From an uncultured Pseudomonadota bacterium (lineage in GTDB: Bacteria; Pseudomonadota; Alphaproteobacteria; Rs-D84), in assembly GCA_902771095.1 (NCBI GenBank), contig CACXVH010000004.1, forward strand, positions 1 through 39,930: a stretch of 39,930 nucleotides of DNA, written 5' to 3'. The notes under the pieces were generated by a model. That model saw only the letters and a list, made by a program, of their open reading frames with translations, was not told the origin of the DNA and did no database searches. Positions within the stretch are counted from its first letter, which is position 1. Every line of letters begins with the position of its first letter. The position numbers and the translations under genes were made by a program. Shown here piece by piece: positions 17,964 to 27,400 of the stretch.

Positions 17964-18752
17964 TTAGAAATCAATACCGAATTTAGCACCAAAGCCAAAT
18001 CCATCTTCCCATTCCCAATCACCTGTTGCGTGAGCAATTTCGCCATTAACATACAAGCCAACAAATTTTGTTGCATCAATGTTATAGTTAACACCGAATT
18101 CACCCAACCAACGGCCAGCATTCTTTGCCCAAGAATCTGACAAACCTTTGTATTCGACAGTAGCAACCAAGTTGAAATCATCGTTGATTACATATTGACC
18201 ATCCAAACCGAATGTCCAAGTATGCATACCTTCGTCACCCCAGTTGAAAGATTCAGAATTTTCATATGCAAATTCTACACGACCAGCAACTGTGAATACG
18301 GATGTCGTGTAACCACCACGGATACCGGCTGTCCAATTGTATTCTGTCATATCTTTGTCGAACCAGAATGTGTCATCTGCTGCATCACTGTGCCAGAAGA
18401 TGCTGCCACCATTGATGCCATATTCGCCATAAACATCGGCCTTCCACGCACCCAAATCCAAAGCGCGGAATGTCAATTTGACACCCAAGTTGCCCATACC
18501 ATAATCATCAAACGCATCTACTTCTGCCATACCTGCCCTTACATTGACAGCCAAGTTATCCAAGATACCATAGCCAAATTCTTCCATCAATGTGTAAGAA
18601 TCAGTATCTTCAGAATGAGAATACAAATCTGTTACACTGTAAAAACGGTTTTGTCCTGGCATATACAATGGATTACCATCGATAATATTCGCAGCATGTG
18701 CACCAGAAGCAGCAACCACAGCCAATAAAGATGTTAAAGCAATTTTTTTCAT
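17964..18752 (-). CDS. Outer-membrane beta-barrel-like protein, paralogue 2
   Basis: A 262-residue paralogue of the preceding entry. The signal peptide MKKIALTSLLAVVAASGAHAA is nearly identical. GNPLYMPGQNRFYSVTDLY at the mature N-terminus matches GNPLYMPQENHFVSETYLE of paralogue 1. The two proteins share the motif AGIRGGY/AGVRGGY, SFNW in the middle, and the last 13 residues almost exactly. The middle of the barrel diverges, especially putative loops. This pattern fits a tandem duplication with diversifying surface loops. It has its own promoter (18807-18835), a leader hairpin and a terminator. The function beyond a likely outer-membrane location is unknown. Confidence 0.8.
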   Translation of the reverse strand: MKKIALTSLLAVVAASGAHAANIIDGNPLYMPGQNRFYSVTDLYSHSEDTDSYTLMEEFGYGILDNLAVNVRAGMAEVDAFDDYGMGNLGVKLTFRALDLGAWKADVYGEYGINGGSIFWHSDAADDTFWFDKDMTEYNWTAGIRGGYTTSVFTVAGRVEFAYENSESFNWGDEGMHTWTFGLDGQYVINDDFNLVATVEYKGLSDSWAKNAGRWLGEFGVNYNIDATKFVGLYVNGEIAHATGDWEWEDGFGFGAKFGIDF

Positions 18753-18781
18753 GATTTTATCCTTTCTTCTCTGTTAATAGA

Positions 18782-18800
18782 ATCAGGTTTCATTCCTGAT
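18782..18800 (-). promoter_or_regulatory. 5'-leader hairpin of paralogue 2
   Basis: ATCAGG/CCTGAT stem with a seven-base loop placed at the very 5' end of the predicted transcript (start near 18800). It could stabilise the mRNA. Confidence 0.45.
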
Positions 18801-18806
18801 AAGATT

Positions 18807-18835
18807 ATTATCTCATATAAAAAAACAACCTGCAA
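18807..18835 (-). promoter_or_regulatory. Promoter of paralogue 2
   Basis: TTGCAG (18835-18830) and GATAAT (18812-18807) with a 17-base spacer on the minus strand. The -35 belongs to a TTGCA(A/G) set seen repeatedly in this window. Confidence 0.6.
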
Positions 18836-18879
18836 GGAAATAAATCATTAAAAAAAGAAAAAATATATATCAAAATTTT

Positions 18880-19893
18880 TTATTGTTCGTTTTGTTTTTT
18901 CTTGATTTCCCGCCATTTATTATGATTTTTTTGGTGTGATTCATAATCTTTGGAAAAACGATGACCACCATGCCCATCGGCGACAAAGAACAAATATTTT
19001 GTATGTGCTGGTTTCAACACAGAACGAATCGCGTCAATACCAACATTGGCGATTGGTGCCGGTGGCAAACCATTATTCTTATACGTATTATAAGGGCTAT
19101 CTATTTTCAAATGGCCAGACAACAATGGTTCGCCGCGCATATCACCCAAACCATCAGTTAAAACATACACAACAGTTGGGTCGGCTTGCAGACGCATATT
19201 TATGTTTAATCTATTTAAATAGACACTTGCAACAATTGGCATTTCTTTGGCGCGTGGTGTTTCTTTTTGAACAATGGATGCCAATGTTAAAACTTCGTTC
19301 CAATCTTTTAACGGCACAGGAAGTCGTGCATTTTCAAAAGATTTTTTTACTTCTTCCATTTTATTACGCGCCAATTCCAACAAAGCCAATCTTGATGTCC
19401 CGCGTGCGATTCTGTAAGTATCTGGAAAAATATCGCCATCGTGTAAATCACATACAGGTTTTTCTTCTTCGCAATCAACTTCGCCAACCAGGTATGGGAT
19501 ATTCATCAGCATCAATTTGATTTGTTTTACTGTATAACCTTCGGGAATTGTGACAGTTGTTGTTGCAATTTTTCCATGTGTTAACATATCAGCGATGGTC
19601 CACATCCCTGCCCCGCGTGGGATATCATATTCACCTGCCTGAATCATTCCACCGTTAAGTCGAATCGAAAAATAAAATAATTCTTTGGATTTAATAATAT
19701 TGTTTTTATAAAGATAATTTGTCATACGCATCACAGACGCCCCGTTTGGAACAACAACATTCACAGGTCTTTTAATTGGTGACCAAACATCGAAAACATA
19801 GAACACAACAAATACAAGAACACATCCAATTGCCAATATAAATTTGGTCCAATTTTTAATTTGTTTCCAAAGTTTTTTTGTTATCAATTTCAT
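18880..19893 (-). CDS. mltG: Endolytic murein transglycosylase MltG
   Basis: MltG (YceG family) cleaves nascent glycan strands near the inner membrane and is thought to end their polymerisation. The 337-residue product has one N-terminal membrane segment (about residues 18-36), a LysM-like region (VVVPNGASVMRMTNYLYKNNII), and the YceG domain. The catalytic glutamate matching E218 of E. coli is kept as E211 in LASIVQKET. MRLQADPTVVY, the SPYNTYKNNGLPPAPIANVG segment and the end FVADGHGGHRFSKDY are diagnostic. It begins two bases after the galE stop, so the two are translated from one message. Confidence 0.95.
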   Translation of the reverse strand: MKLITKKLWKQIKNWTKFILAIGCVLVFVVFYVFDVWSPIKRPVNVVVPNGASVMRMTNYLYKNNIIKSKELFYFSIRLNGGMIQAGEYDIPRGAGMWTIADMLTHGKIATTTVTIPEGYTVKQIKLMLMNIPYLVGEVDCEEEKPVCDLHDGDIFPDTYRIARGTSRLALLELARNKMEEVKKSFENARLPVPLKDWNEVLTLASIVQKETPRAKEMPIVASVYLNRLNINMRLQADPTVVYVLTDGLGDMRGEPLLSGHLKIDSPYNTYKNNGLPPAPIANVGIDAIRSVLKPAHTKYLFFVADGHGGHRFSKDYESHQKNHNKWREIKKKQNEQ

Positions 19894-19895
19894 AA

Positions 19896-20915
19896 TTAAC
19901 CACCATTATATCCATTTGGATTATTTTTTTGCCAGTTCCACGAATCGCGACACATATCTTCTAAATTAAATTGTGCGCCCCAACCTAATTTTTCTTTGGC
20001 TTTTTTTGAATCTGCATAACATACCGCAATATCCCCAGCGCGTCGTGGTTTTATAACATATGGAATTTTTACACCATTTGCTTTTTCAAAAGCATGCACA
20101 ACATCCAATACAGAATATCCATGACCGGTCCCCAAATTAAAAACTTCAAAACCGCATTTGTTTTCAATCGCACGCAAGGCACATACATGCCCACGTGCCA
20201 AATCTATGACATGAATATAATCACGAACGCCTGTTCCGTCATGTGTATCATAATCATTACCAAATACATTAAGTTCTTTTCTTTTACCAATTGCGACCTG
20301 GGTTATATAAGGCATTAAATTATTTGGAATACCATTTGGATCTTCGCCTATTTTACCACTTTGATGAGCACCAATCGGATTAAAATATCGCAGCAACACG
20401 ACATTCCAATTCGAATCGGATTTTTGTAAATCTTTTAAAATTTCTTCAATAATACTTTTTGTTTGACCATACGGGTTTGTACATTTACCCTTTGGACAAT
20501 CTTCGGTTATCGGGATAAATTCTGGGTCACCATACACACAAGCAGATGATGAAAAGATAATATTTTTACAGTTGTGTTTGTTCAACGCGCGCAACAAAGA
20601 AACAGTTCCACACACATTGTTATCATAATATTCCAATGGCTTTTGCACTGATTCGCCAACTGCTTTTAGTCCGGCAAAATGAATACAGCAATCAAAATTG
20701 TGATTATTCAACAATGAATCCAGCGCATTAAAATCACGAATATCTATATTATAAAAATCAACTTTTTTTCCGGTGATTTCAGCAACGCGTTGCAAAGACA
20801 ATTCATTTGAATTGGATAAATTATCAATCACAACGACATCATGACCCGCATTTTGTAATTCAACAACAGTATGCGAACCAATATAGCCAGTCCCCCCAGT
20901 TACAAGTATTTTCAT
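19896..20915 (-). CDS. galE: UDP-glucose 4-epimerase
   Basis: GalE interconverts UDP-glucose and UDP-galactose with bound NAD, feeding surface-polysaccharide synthesis. The 339-residue product has the extended short-chain dehydrogenase fold. The NAD motif is GGTGYIGSH at the N-terminus. The catalytic pair lies in YGQTK (about residues 149-153), with the upstream serine in SSSACVYGDP. LLRYFNPIGAH and RDYIHVIDLARGH are family signatures. A promoter with TTGCAA and TATACT lies just upstream and AAAGGGA precedes the ATG. It forms an operon with mltG. Confidence 0.96.
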   Translation of the reverse strand: MKILVTGGTGYIGSHTVVELQNAGHDVVVIDNLSNSNELSLQRVAEITGKKVDFYNIDIRDFNALDSLLNNHNFDCCIHFAGLKAVGESVQKPLEYYDNNVCGTVSLLRALNKHNCKNIIFSSSACVYGDPEFIPITEDCPKGKCTNPYGQTKSIIEEILKDLQKSDSNWNVVLLRYFNPIGAHQSGKIGEDPNGIPNNLMPYITQVAIGKRKELNVFGNDYDTHDGTGVRDYIHVIDLARGHVCALRAIENKCGFEVFNLGTGHGYSVLDVVHAFEKANGVKIPYVIKPRRAGDIAVCYADSKKAKEKLGWGAQFNLEDMCRDSWNWQKNNPNGYNGG

Positions 20916-20939
20916 GCCAGAATCCCTTTTCTAGGGTTC

Positions 20940-20968
20940 AGTATAACAACAAGAAAAACAACTTGCAA
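20940..20968 (-). promoter_or_regulatory. galE: Promoter of galE-mltG
   Basis: TTGCAA (20968-20963) and TATACT (20945-20940) with a 17-base spacer, 25 bases before the galE ATG. Confidence 0.6.
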
Positions 20969-20982
20969 CAAACTAAAACAAC

Positions 20983-21004
20983 AAAACCGCGAAACCGCGG
21001 TTTT
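20983..21004 (-). terminator. Probable terminator after the flavodoxin-like gene
   Basis: AAAACCGCG/CGCGGTTTT, a nine-pair stem with a four-base loop, directly after the stop at 21010. The U-tract on the minus strand is interrupted, so termination may be partial. Confidence 0.6.
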
Positions 21005-21009
21005 ATAAG

Positions 21010-21492
21010 TTATTTTTTCAAATATTTTTCAGCCCATTTGCGTAATTCTTCAGCTGTTACGCCAGATTCAAAAATTTTACCACGTTCAACTTTTGATTTT
21101 GGTGCCAATACTTGAATATTTTTAGGTGCTTCGCCAATACCGCTACCACCAGAAGTTGCAAATGGAACGATTAATTTATTTTCTAAATTATGCGATTCAA
21201 CAAAAGTATCAATGATTGATGGTTCACGATACCACCAAATTGGAAAACCGATAAAAATAACATCATATTTTTCTATGTCACGAACACGTGATTCGATTTT
21301 TGGACGCGAAGATTTATCTTTCATTTCGATTGAAGAACGACTGTTATCATTTGTCCAATCTAAATCAGCATTTGTATAAATTTCATGCGGAACAATTTCA
21401 AAAGATTTTACCCCTAATGAAATTGCCAACATATTTGCAATTCTTTTTGTGACACCTGTCGCAGAAAAATAAACAACCAAAGCGCGTTTCAT
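21010..21492 (-). CDS. Flavodoxin-family protein
   Basis: A 160-residue cytosolic protein with the flavodoxin fold. The FMN phosphate loop is seen in YFSATGVTKRIA (residues 9-20). The second loop is FPIWWYREPSIIDTF, and SGGSGIGEAP forms a third flavin-contacting region. This resembles the flavodoxin-like group related to reductases and NAD(P)H dehydrogenases more than the small acidic electron-carrier flavodoxins, so its partner is uncertain. The pyruvate oxidoreductase nifJ lies about 3 kb away; a link between them is possible but not shown. It has its own promoter (TTGATT-17-TATAAT) and an AAGGAGA site. Confidence 0.85.
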   Translation of the reverse strand: MKRALVVYFSATGVTKRIANMLAISLGVKSFEIVPHEIYTNADLDWTNDNSRSSIEMKDKSSRPKIESRVRDIEKYDVIFIGFPIWWYREPSIIDTFVESHNLENKLIVPFATSGGSGIGEAPKNIQVLAPKSKVERGKIFESGVTAEELRKWAEKYLKK

Positions 21493-21518
21493 AATATCTC
21501 CTTTTTGATTTCATAAAC

Positions 21519-21547
21519 ATTATAAACAAATGCCAACAGCAAATCAA
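21519..21547 (-). promoter_or_regulatory. Promoter of the flavodoxin-like gene
   Basis: TTGATT (21547-21542) and a perfect TATAAT (21524-21519) with a 17-base spacer on the minus strand. Confidence 0.7.
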
Positions 21548-21594
21548 AAAGAATAAAATCTCTGTGTAAAAAAGTTTGAAACAAATGTAAAGGT

Positions 21595-22455
<861 letters not shown>

Positions 22456-22484
22456 CTTTTGTCAAACATAAAAACATATCTTTC

Positions 22485-22531
22485 TCCTTTGTTTCCTTGT
22501 CCCCCGAAGCCTTGGCGAAGGGGGATCCTTT
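22485..22531 (-). mobile_element. 35-bp palindromic insertion flanked by TCCTTT
   Basis: Compared with the copy 1 leader, this leader has an extra 35 bases (22491-22525) flanked by a direct repeat TCCTTT (22485-22490 and 22526-22531). The insert folds through CCCCC/GGGGG with an inner GCC/GGC. It lies between the promoter and the ATG and so is transcribed. A tiny inserted element with a 6-base target duplication is the simplest reading. Confidence 0.55.
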
Positions 22532-22553
22532 CTTATATGAATTCAATGTGAAT

Positions 22554-22562
22554 ATTATACCA
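22554..22562 (-). promoter_or_regulatory. Promoter of surface-protein copy 2 (extended -10)
   Basis: The minus strand reads TGG-TATAAT with the hexamer at 22559-22554, in a block of about 60 bases nearly identical to the copy 1 promoter. Confidence 0.75.
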
Positions 22563-22612
22563 TATTTTAATTTTTATGAAAAGTGTTTTTTTAGTTCCCA
22601 CTTCATTATCAA

Positions 22613-22669
22613 TTCTGCCCCATGGGGGAAGTGGCTCGCCTCAGCGAAGCGCGGGCGAGACGATGGGGG
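22613..22669 (-). repeat. REP-like palindromic element E4 (inverted)
   Basis: Read on the minus strand: C-run, a large hairpin closed by CTCGCC/GGCGAG with a GC-GAA-GC core, then a CCCCC-AT-GGGG hairpin and a terminal CAGAA. It forms a head-to-head pair with E3. The stems differ from E1-E3 but the order of parts is the same. Confidence 0.5.
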
Positions 22670-22673
22670 TTCA

Positions 22674-22717
22674 CCCCCCCTCCCCGGCTCCGCCGGTACT
22701 CCTCCAACGGAGGAGAA
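22674..22717 (+). repeat. REP-like palindromic element E3
   Basis: C-run, hairpin CCGGC-TCC-GCCGG (22684-22696), hairpin CTCCTCC-AAC-GGAGGAG (22699-22715), then AA. The layout equals that of E1 (243-285), with compensating changes in both stems. Confidence 0.6.
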
Positions 22718-22736
22718 CTTTTTTTTAAAACAAGGA

Positions 22737-22760
22737 TTAAAAAACCGCCCTTTTAGGCGG
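22737..22760 (-). terminator. Terminator of ssb
   Basis: ACCGCC/GGCGGT stem with a six-base loop followed by a T-run on the minus strand, nine bases after the ssb stop. Confidence 0.85.
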
Positions 22761-22769
22761 TGTTATTTT

Positions 22770-23222
22770 TTAAAATGGAATATCGTCTGCGATATCTTCG
22801 ATATTAACTTCTTCGCGTGGTGCAGATGCCGCCGGCGCAGAAGATTCCGATGCCCCTTCGCCCATCGCTTTTGCACCAGACAAAATCACCATTTGCCCCG
22901 CATATGGATTCAGCACAACTTCAGTAGTATAAGTATCAACACCCTGCTGATTCTGCCATTTACGCGTGCGCAGAGTTCCTTCTAAATACAATTTTGTTCC
23001 CTTTTGCAACATGCGTTCTGCGACCTCGACTAAATTAGGCGCAAAGATTACGACACGATGCCATTCTGTTTGTTCTTTTTGTTCGCCAGATTGTCTGTCG
23101 CGCCATCTGTCCGATGTAGCCAATGAAAACGACACAACCTTTTGTCCAGATTGCATAGTGCGAACCTGGGGTTCTTGACCGATATTACCAACCAATATTA
23201 CTTTGTTTATACTGCCTGCCAT
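22770..23222 (-). CDS. ssb: Single-stranded DNA-binding protein
   Basis: SSB coats single-stranded DNA during replication, repair and recombination and recruits partner proteins by its acidic tip. I chose the ATG at 23222 (MAGSINKVILVGNIGQEPQVR), the family start, with AAGGAAG upstream; a longer frame to 23324 adds residues unlike SSB. The product is 150 residues with an N-terminal OB fold (SFSLATSDRWRD, EWHRVVIFA, KLYLEGTLRTRKWQ). A short linker follows and the conserved tip IEDIADDIPF ends it. It is monocistronic, between carD and the surface-protein gene. Confidence 0.96.
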   Translation of the reverse strand: MAGSINKVILVGNIGQEPQVRTMQSGQKVVSFSLATSDRWRDRQSGEQKEQTEWHRVVIFAPNLVEVAERMLQKGTKLYLEGTLRTRKWQNQQGVDTYTTEVVLNPYAGQMVILSGAKAMGEGASESSAPAASAPREEVNIEDIADDIPF

Positions 23223-23290
23223 TTTTACTTCCTTCTTTAATTTAAGTTCTCTATGATTTAATGATTGCGAAAAAAAACAATAAATACAAG

Positions 23291-23320
23291 AAAAAAACGC
23301 GCCATTTTTATATAGCGCGT
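23291..23320 (-). terminator. Terminator of carD
   Basis: ACGCGC/GCGCGT stem with a 12-base loop followed on the minus strand by seven T, directly after the carD stop. Confidence 0.85.
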
Positions 23321-23326
23321 GCAAAA

Positions 23327-23890
23327 CTATTCTTCTTCGGTTTCATCCACATCTTCCTCTTCTTCTTCGGTGGCATTCAAATCTATTTCTTTTGGCACAC
23401 CCAAAATATCTTCAATTTTTTCAGATGCCGCCTCTAAATCCATTTTATGCAAAATCGCAAATTCTTGTGCCATGCGTTCAAGCGCACGCAAATAAAGTTG
23501 ACGCGCAGAAAAAGTCATTGTGTCTGTCGCAGTGCGTCTTTGTAAATCACGTACAACCTCAGCCAACTTCATCGGGTCACCAGAATTGATATTTTCTTCG
23601 TATTGAGCGGCGCGTCTTGCCCAAATCATACGTTTTGCACCCGCTTTGCCTTTGGCTGCATTGATGGCTTCATCTAATTTCCTGGCACTGGTCAAAGGAC
23701 GCAAACCAGAAATTTCCGCCCTGTCCAACGGAACACGCAAAGTCATATGATTTCTTTCGAAATCAATAACCATCATTTTAATTTTCTGTCCGCCGATTGT
23801 TTGTTCTTCGATACGCAATAACTTACCAACACCCTGGGTTGGATAGACGACATATTGCCCGGTTTTAAAATCTAATTTTTTTGCTGGCAT
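23327..23890 (-). CDS. carD: CarD/CdnL-family transcription regulator
   Basis: CarD-type proteins bind the RNA polymerase beta subunit and stabilise open promoter complexes, often at ribosomal RNA promoters. The 187-residue product starts with the polymerase-interacting Tudor-like domain (FKTGQYVVYPTQGVGKLLRIEEQTIGGQK). The helical DNA-binding domain follows, with the typical LARVVRDL-like and RRTATDTMTFSARQLYLRALERMAQE segments. An acidic run (EEEEEDVDETEEE) ends it. The ATG at 23890 is chosen; AAAGGTG lies seven bases away. It has a promoter TTGTTT-16-TATAAT upstream. Confidence 0.93.
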   Translation of the reverse strand: MPAKKLDFKTGQYVVYPTQGVGKLLRIEEQTIGGQKIKMMVIDFERNHMTLRVPLDRAEISGLRPLTSARKLDEAINAAKGKAGAKRMIWARRAAQYEENINSGDPMKLAEVVRDLQRRTATDTMTFSARQLYLRALERMAQEFAILHKMDLEAASEKIEDILGVPKEIDLNATEEEEEDVDETEEE

Positions 23891-23931
23891 CAATACACAC
23901 CTTTGCGTTTGCCACTCTCTCTCATACGCAC

Positions 23932-23959
23932 ATTATAACACAAAAAATTGAAAAAACAA
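23932..23959 (-). promoter_or_regulatory. carD: Promoter of carD
   Basis: TTGTTT (23959-23954) and perfect, extended TG-T-TATAAT (23937-23932) with a 16-base spacer. The -35 overlaps the T-tract and stem of the bamE terminator. Confidence 0.65.
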
Positions 23960-23973
23960 TTATTTGGATAATT
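23951..23973 (-). terminator. Terminator of the nifJ-bamE unit
   Basis: AATTAT/ATAATT stem with a four-base loop, then G and six T on the minus strand, directly after the bamE stop. The stem is AT-only, hence moderate strength. Confidence 0.65.
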
Positions 23974-23975
23974 TT

Positions 23976-24404
23976 TTATTGCCCAAGCCCCGCGGGTGAA
24001 AAACGTCCAATATTATTGAACAATTCTTCAATCGCGTTCAATTCAATTGCCGCAGGAATTTCTGTTTCACCACTGGCGATATGAACATCTTTCAAGTCAT
24101 CATCATGCAATACTTGGGTCTTGGTCACGCGCCCATTTTTCACCCATGCCAAAAGAACTGTTTTGTTGTCATAAGTAATCGGAAAAGGTCCATGCATATT
24201 TTCATCCGCACTGTAATAAATCCAAACTTCGTCCCCATAAATAGTTCGTGCCTGGGGGTCACCAAGTTCTTCTTGTAATTGCGCCGTTGTCTTTATTGTT
24301 GCAACTCTGCTTTCCAAATCATCTGGAAAAACATAACCACGATGTTTTGTCTGCAAAGCACATGCTGTCAATATTAAAGCAAATATAATAAATATTTTTT
24401 TCAT
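23976..24404 (-). CDS. bamE: BamE-family outer-membrane lipoprotein
   Basis: BamE is a small lipoprotein of the beta-barrel assembly machine that supports BamA and BamD. I chose the ATG at 24404 (MKKIFIIFALILTACALQ), which gives a lipoprotein signal with cleavage before Cys15 in LTAC. The product is 142 residues. The SmpA/OmlA-type fold is recognised in the helix TTAQLQEELGDPQARTIYGDEVWIYYS, followed by a strand region. The end IEELFNNIGRFSPAG resembles alphaproteobacterial BamE proteins. It starts four bases after the nifJ stop, so the two genes are co-transcribed. Assignment is by family resemblance; the short stretch makes it less certain than its neighbours. Confidence 0.8.
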   Translation of the reverse strand: MKKIFIIFALILTACALQTKHRGYVFPDDLESRVATIKTTAQLQEELGDPQARTIYGDEVWIYYSADENMHGPFPITYDNKTVLLAWVKNGRVTKTQVLHDDDLKDVHIASGETEIPAAIELNAIEELFNNIGRFSPAGLGQ

Positions 24405-24408
24405 TGTT

Positions 24409-27400
24409 TTACCCCTCACCATTATCTTTGTTCTTTTTTACTGTAAAATTAGCAATATGCTGTTTTAATTCATTTTTATATAAATTATTTGCCTTGGCTT
24501 CCTCTACCAACTTGTCAAAATTTGGATTTACAGAACGCGCCGCCGCAAATCTTGTTTCCGTTTTCATAAATTCTTCCAATGGGAAAGGTGTCGCAACACG
24601 CGAATCCATCGTCAATGGATTTTGCCCATTTTCTATATTCGCAGGATTAAACCGATAAAGCGGCCATGCCCCAGTATTTACCAAATTGGTTTGATGTTCC
24701 ACACCATTTTGCAATGCGAACCCATGCGCGATACATGGCGCATATGCCAATATAATTGATGGACCGTTAAATGCCGCCGCCTCACGAAATGCGCGAATTG
24801 CCTGGGCTTGATTCGCACCCAACGCTATTTGTGCAACATACGCCCCGGACATCATCGCGATTAAGCCCAAATCTTTCTTTGCGTGTTCTTTACCACCAAT
24901 TGCAAATTTCATAGACGCACCGAACGGTGTAGATTTAGATTGTTGACCACCTGTATTCGAATACCCTTCGGTATCAAGCACAAGTATATTTACATTTTCA
25001 CCACTGTGTAAAATATGGTCAACACCACCATATCCGATGTCATAAGCCCAACCGTCACCACCAACTATCCATAACGATTTATCAACAATTACATCCAATA
25101 AATCGGCAGCATATGCAGCACGCGGATTTTTCATCTTGGATAATCTTGCACGTAAATCTTTTTCAATTTCGCGCTGTTTATCAGTATCTTTTTCAGACAT
25201 CAATTCGTCTGTATTTTCAAACCCAAGTTCAAAAAGCACAGAACGCAGAGCATTTTTACGTTGATTCAACGCAATCCGCATACCCAAACCGTATTCTGCA
25301 TTATCTTCGAACAATGAATTCGACCATGCTGGTCCGCGACCATTCGCATCTGCACACCATGGTGTTGTCGGCAAATTTCCGCCATAAATCGAAGAACAGC
25401 CCGTTGCATTTGCGACTATCATTTTATCGCCAAATAATTGCGCCATTAAACGAACATAAGGTGTTTCGCCACACCCAGCACACGCACCAGGGAATTCAAA
25501 ATAATGTGGCAACAATTCAACATGCTTTGGAATATTCAGATTTAATTTTGTTTTATCAAAATCTGGTATTTTTAATGCTGCATCAAATGCCGCCTGATTT
25601 TTAATCCCCGCGCCCATCGGCACCATAGACAACGCACCGACCGGACAATTTTTCATACACAAACCGCACCCTGTGCAATCTGCGGGTGATATATTTAATG
25701 TATAAAATAACCCAGCCCCCAATTCAGGTGTCTTCATAGGAACAACCGTCACACCATTTGCACGTGCTTTTTCCATTTCTGCTTCATTCATAACCTTGAT
25801 ACGGATTGCGCCATGTGGACAAAGCATTGAACATTTTCCACATTGAATACACTTAGTCAAATCGCACTGTGCAACACGATTTGATATTGCGCGCTTTTCA
25901 TATTTGGAAGTTCCAACTGGATATTGACCCGCACCAAATTCACCTTCAACCTTGAAACGCGATACAGGAATATCATCACCACGACCCGCAGCCATTTCAC
26001 CAAGTGTCCCAGCAATTTCCGCAGGTGCGTTCATCGTCATAGCAGGTATAAAATCAGGTGCATTTTTTGAAATACTTGATGGGAAATCGTATTTTTTCAA
26101 ATAACTTTCCGCTTTATCAACAGCCGCCCAATTTGCCTGAACTACATCCATACCTTTTTTCTTATAAGTTTTTTCGATTGCGACCTTAGCCGCATCTTTT
26201 GCAACTTCTGGATTTATAACTTTTGTTAAATTAAAGAAGTTCAACATTATAAAAGTATTGATTCTGTTTCCCAATCCTAATTCGTTTGCCGCTGCATTAG
26301 CATCCAAGAAATACAAATTCGCACGAAGACGAATTAAATGTTCTTGGGCATCTTTTGGCAAAGCGGCAAAAGCTTCATCTGGAGATAATGAAGTATTTAT
26401 CATAACCGTTCCGCCAGCGCGCAGATTTGCAAATACATCAAATCTTTGCGCAATCATAAAATTAGAAACACAAATAAAATCCGCACTTTCTACCAAATAT
26501 TCACTTTTGATTGGTGTTTTTGAAAAACGAATATGCGATTGAGTCACACCACCAGATTTTTTCGAATCATAAACCGCATAAGATTGTGGATAAAGTTCAG
26601 AATTTTCCCCAACAATTTTTACTATGTTTTTAACTGCGCCAACTGTGCCGTCACTTCCAATACCATACAAAATTGCAGTTTTTACATCTGGGTTTTCAAT
26701 CGTAAAAGTTTTGTCTGTATCAAGCGATAAATTCGACAAATCATCATTTATTCCAACAGTAAAATTATGATGTAATTTATTCTGCATCATATATTCAACA
26801 ATCGCCTTAACATCACGTGGCTTAAATTCTTTGGAACCCAAACCATATCGACCACCAAACACAGGAATTTTTGAATCAACAATACTGCGGACATTTTGAT
26901 ACAATGGTTCCCCAATACTGCCCGCCTCTTTCGTTCTGTCCAGAACCGCAATCTGTTCAACCGATTTTGGCAACGCATCTAAAAATGCATCAACTGGGAA
27001 CGGGTTAAATAAATGCACACGAATTAACCCAACACCCTTTGGTAAAAAAGCCAAAGTTTCTTCGATTGTCTCGCAACTGGACCCCATCGACACAATTACA
27101 TATTTCGCTTTTTTATCACCAATATAATCAACAACATTGTATTTTCGACCAGTTAGTTTCGCGAATTTATCCATTGTTTCTTGCACAATTTCTGGTACCG
27201 CATCATAAAGTAAATTTGCTGCTTCGCGTCCCTGGAAATAAACATCTGGATTTTGTGCAGTTCCACGAATCTTTGGTTTATCTGGATTTAATCCACGCGC
27301 GCGATTTTGCGCAACCAAATCATCTGGCAACATTTCACGCAACACATCATCATCAATTCGCACCAATGCAGATTCTTCGTGGCTTGTTCGAAAACCATCA

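Noticed and set aside
18880-19893. MltG as an inactive enzyme, because the usual EKE motif reads QKE
   Set aside because: The catalytic residue matching E218 of E. coli is the second glutamate, which is kept as E211; the altered residue is not the catalytic one.
23223-23324. N-terminal extension of ssb
   Set aside because: SSB proteins start near MAGSINK; the extra residues overlap the carD terminator.
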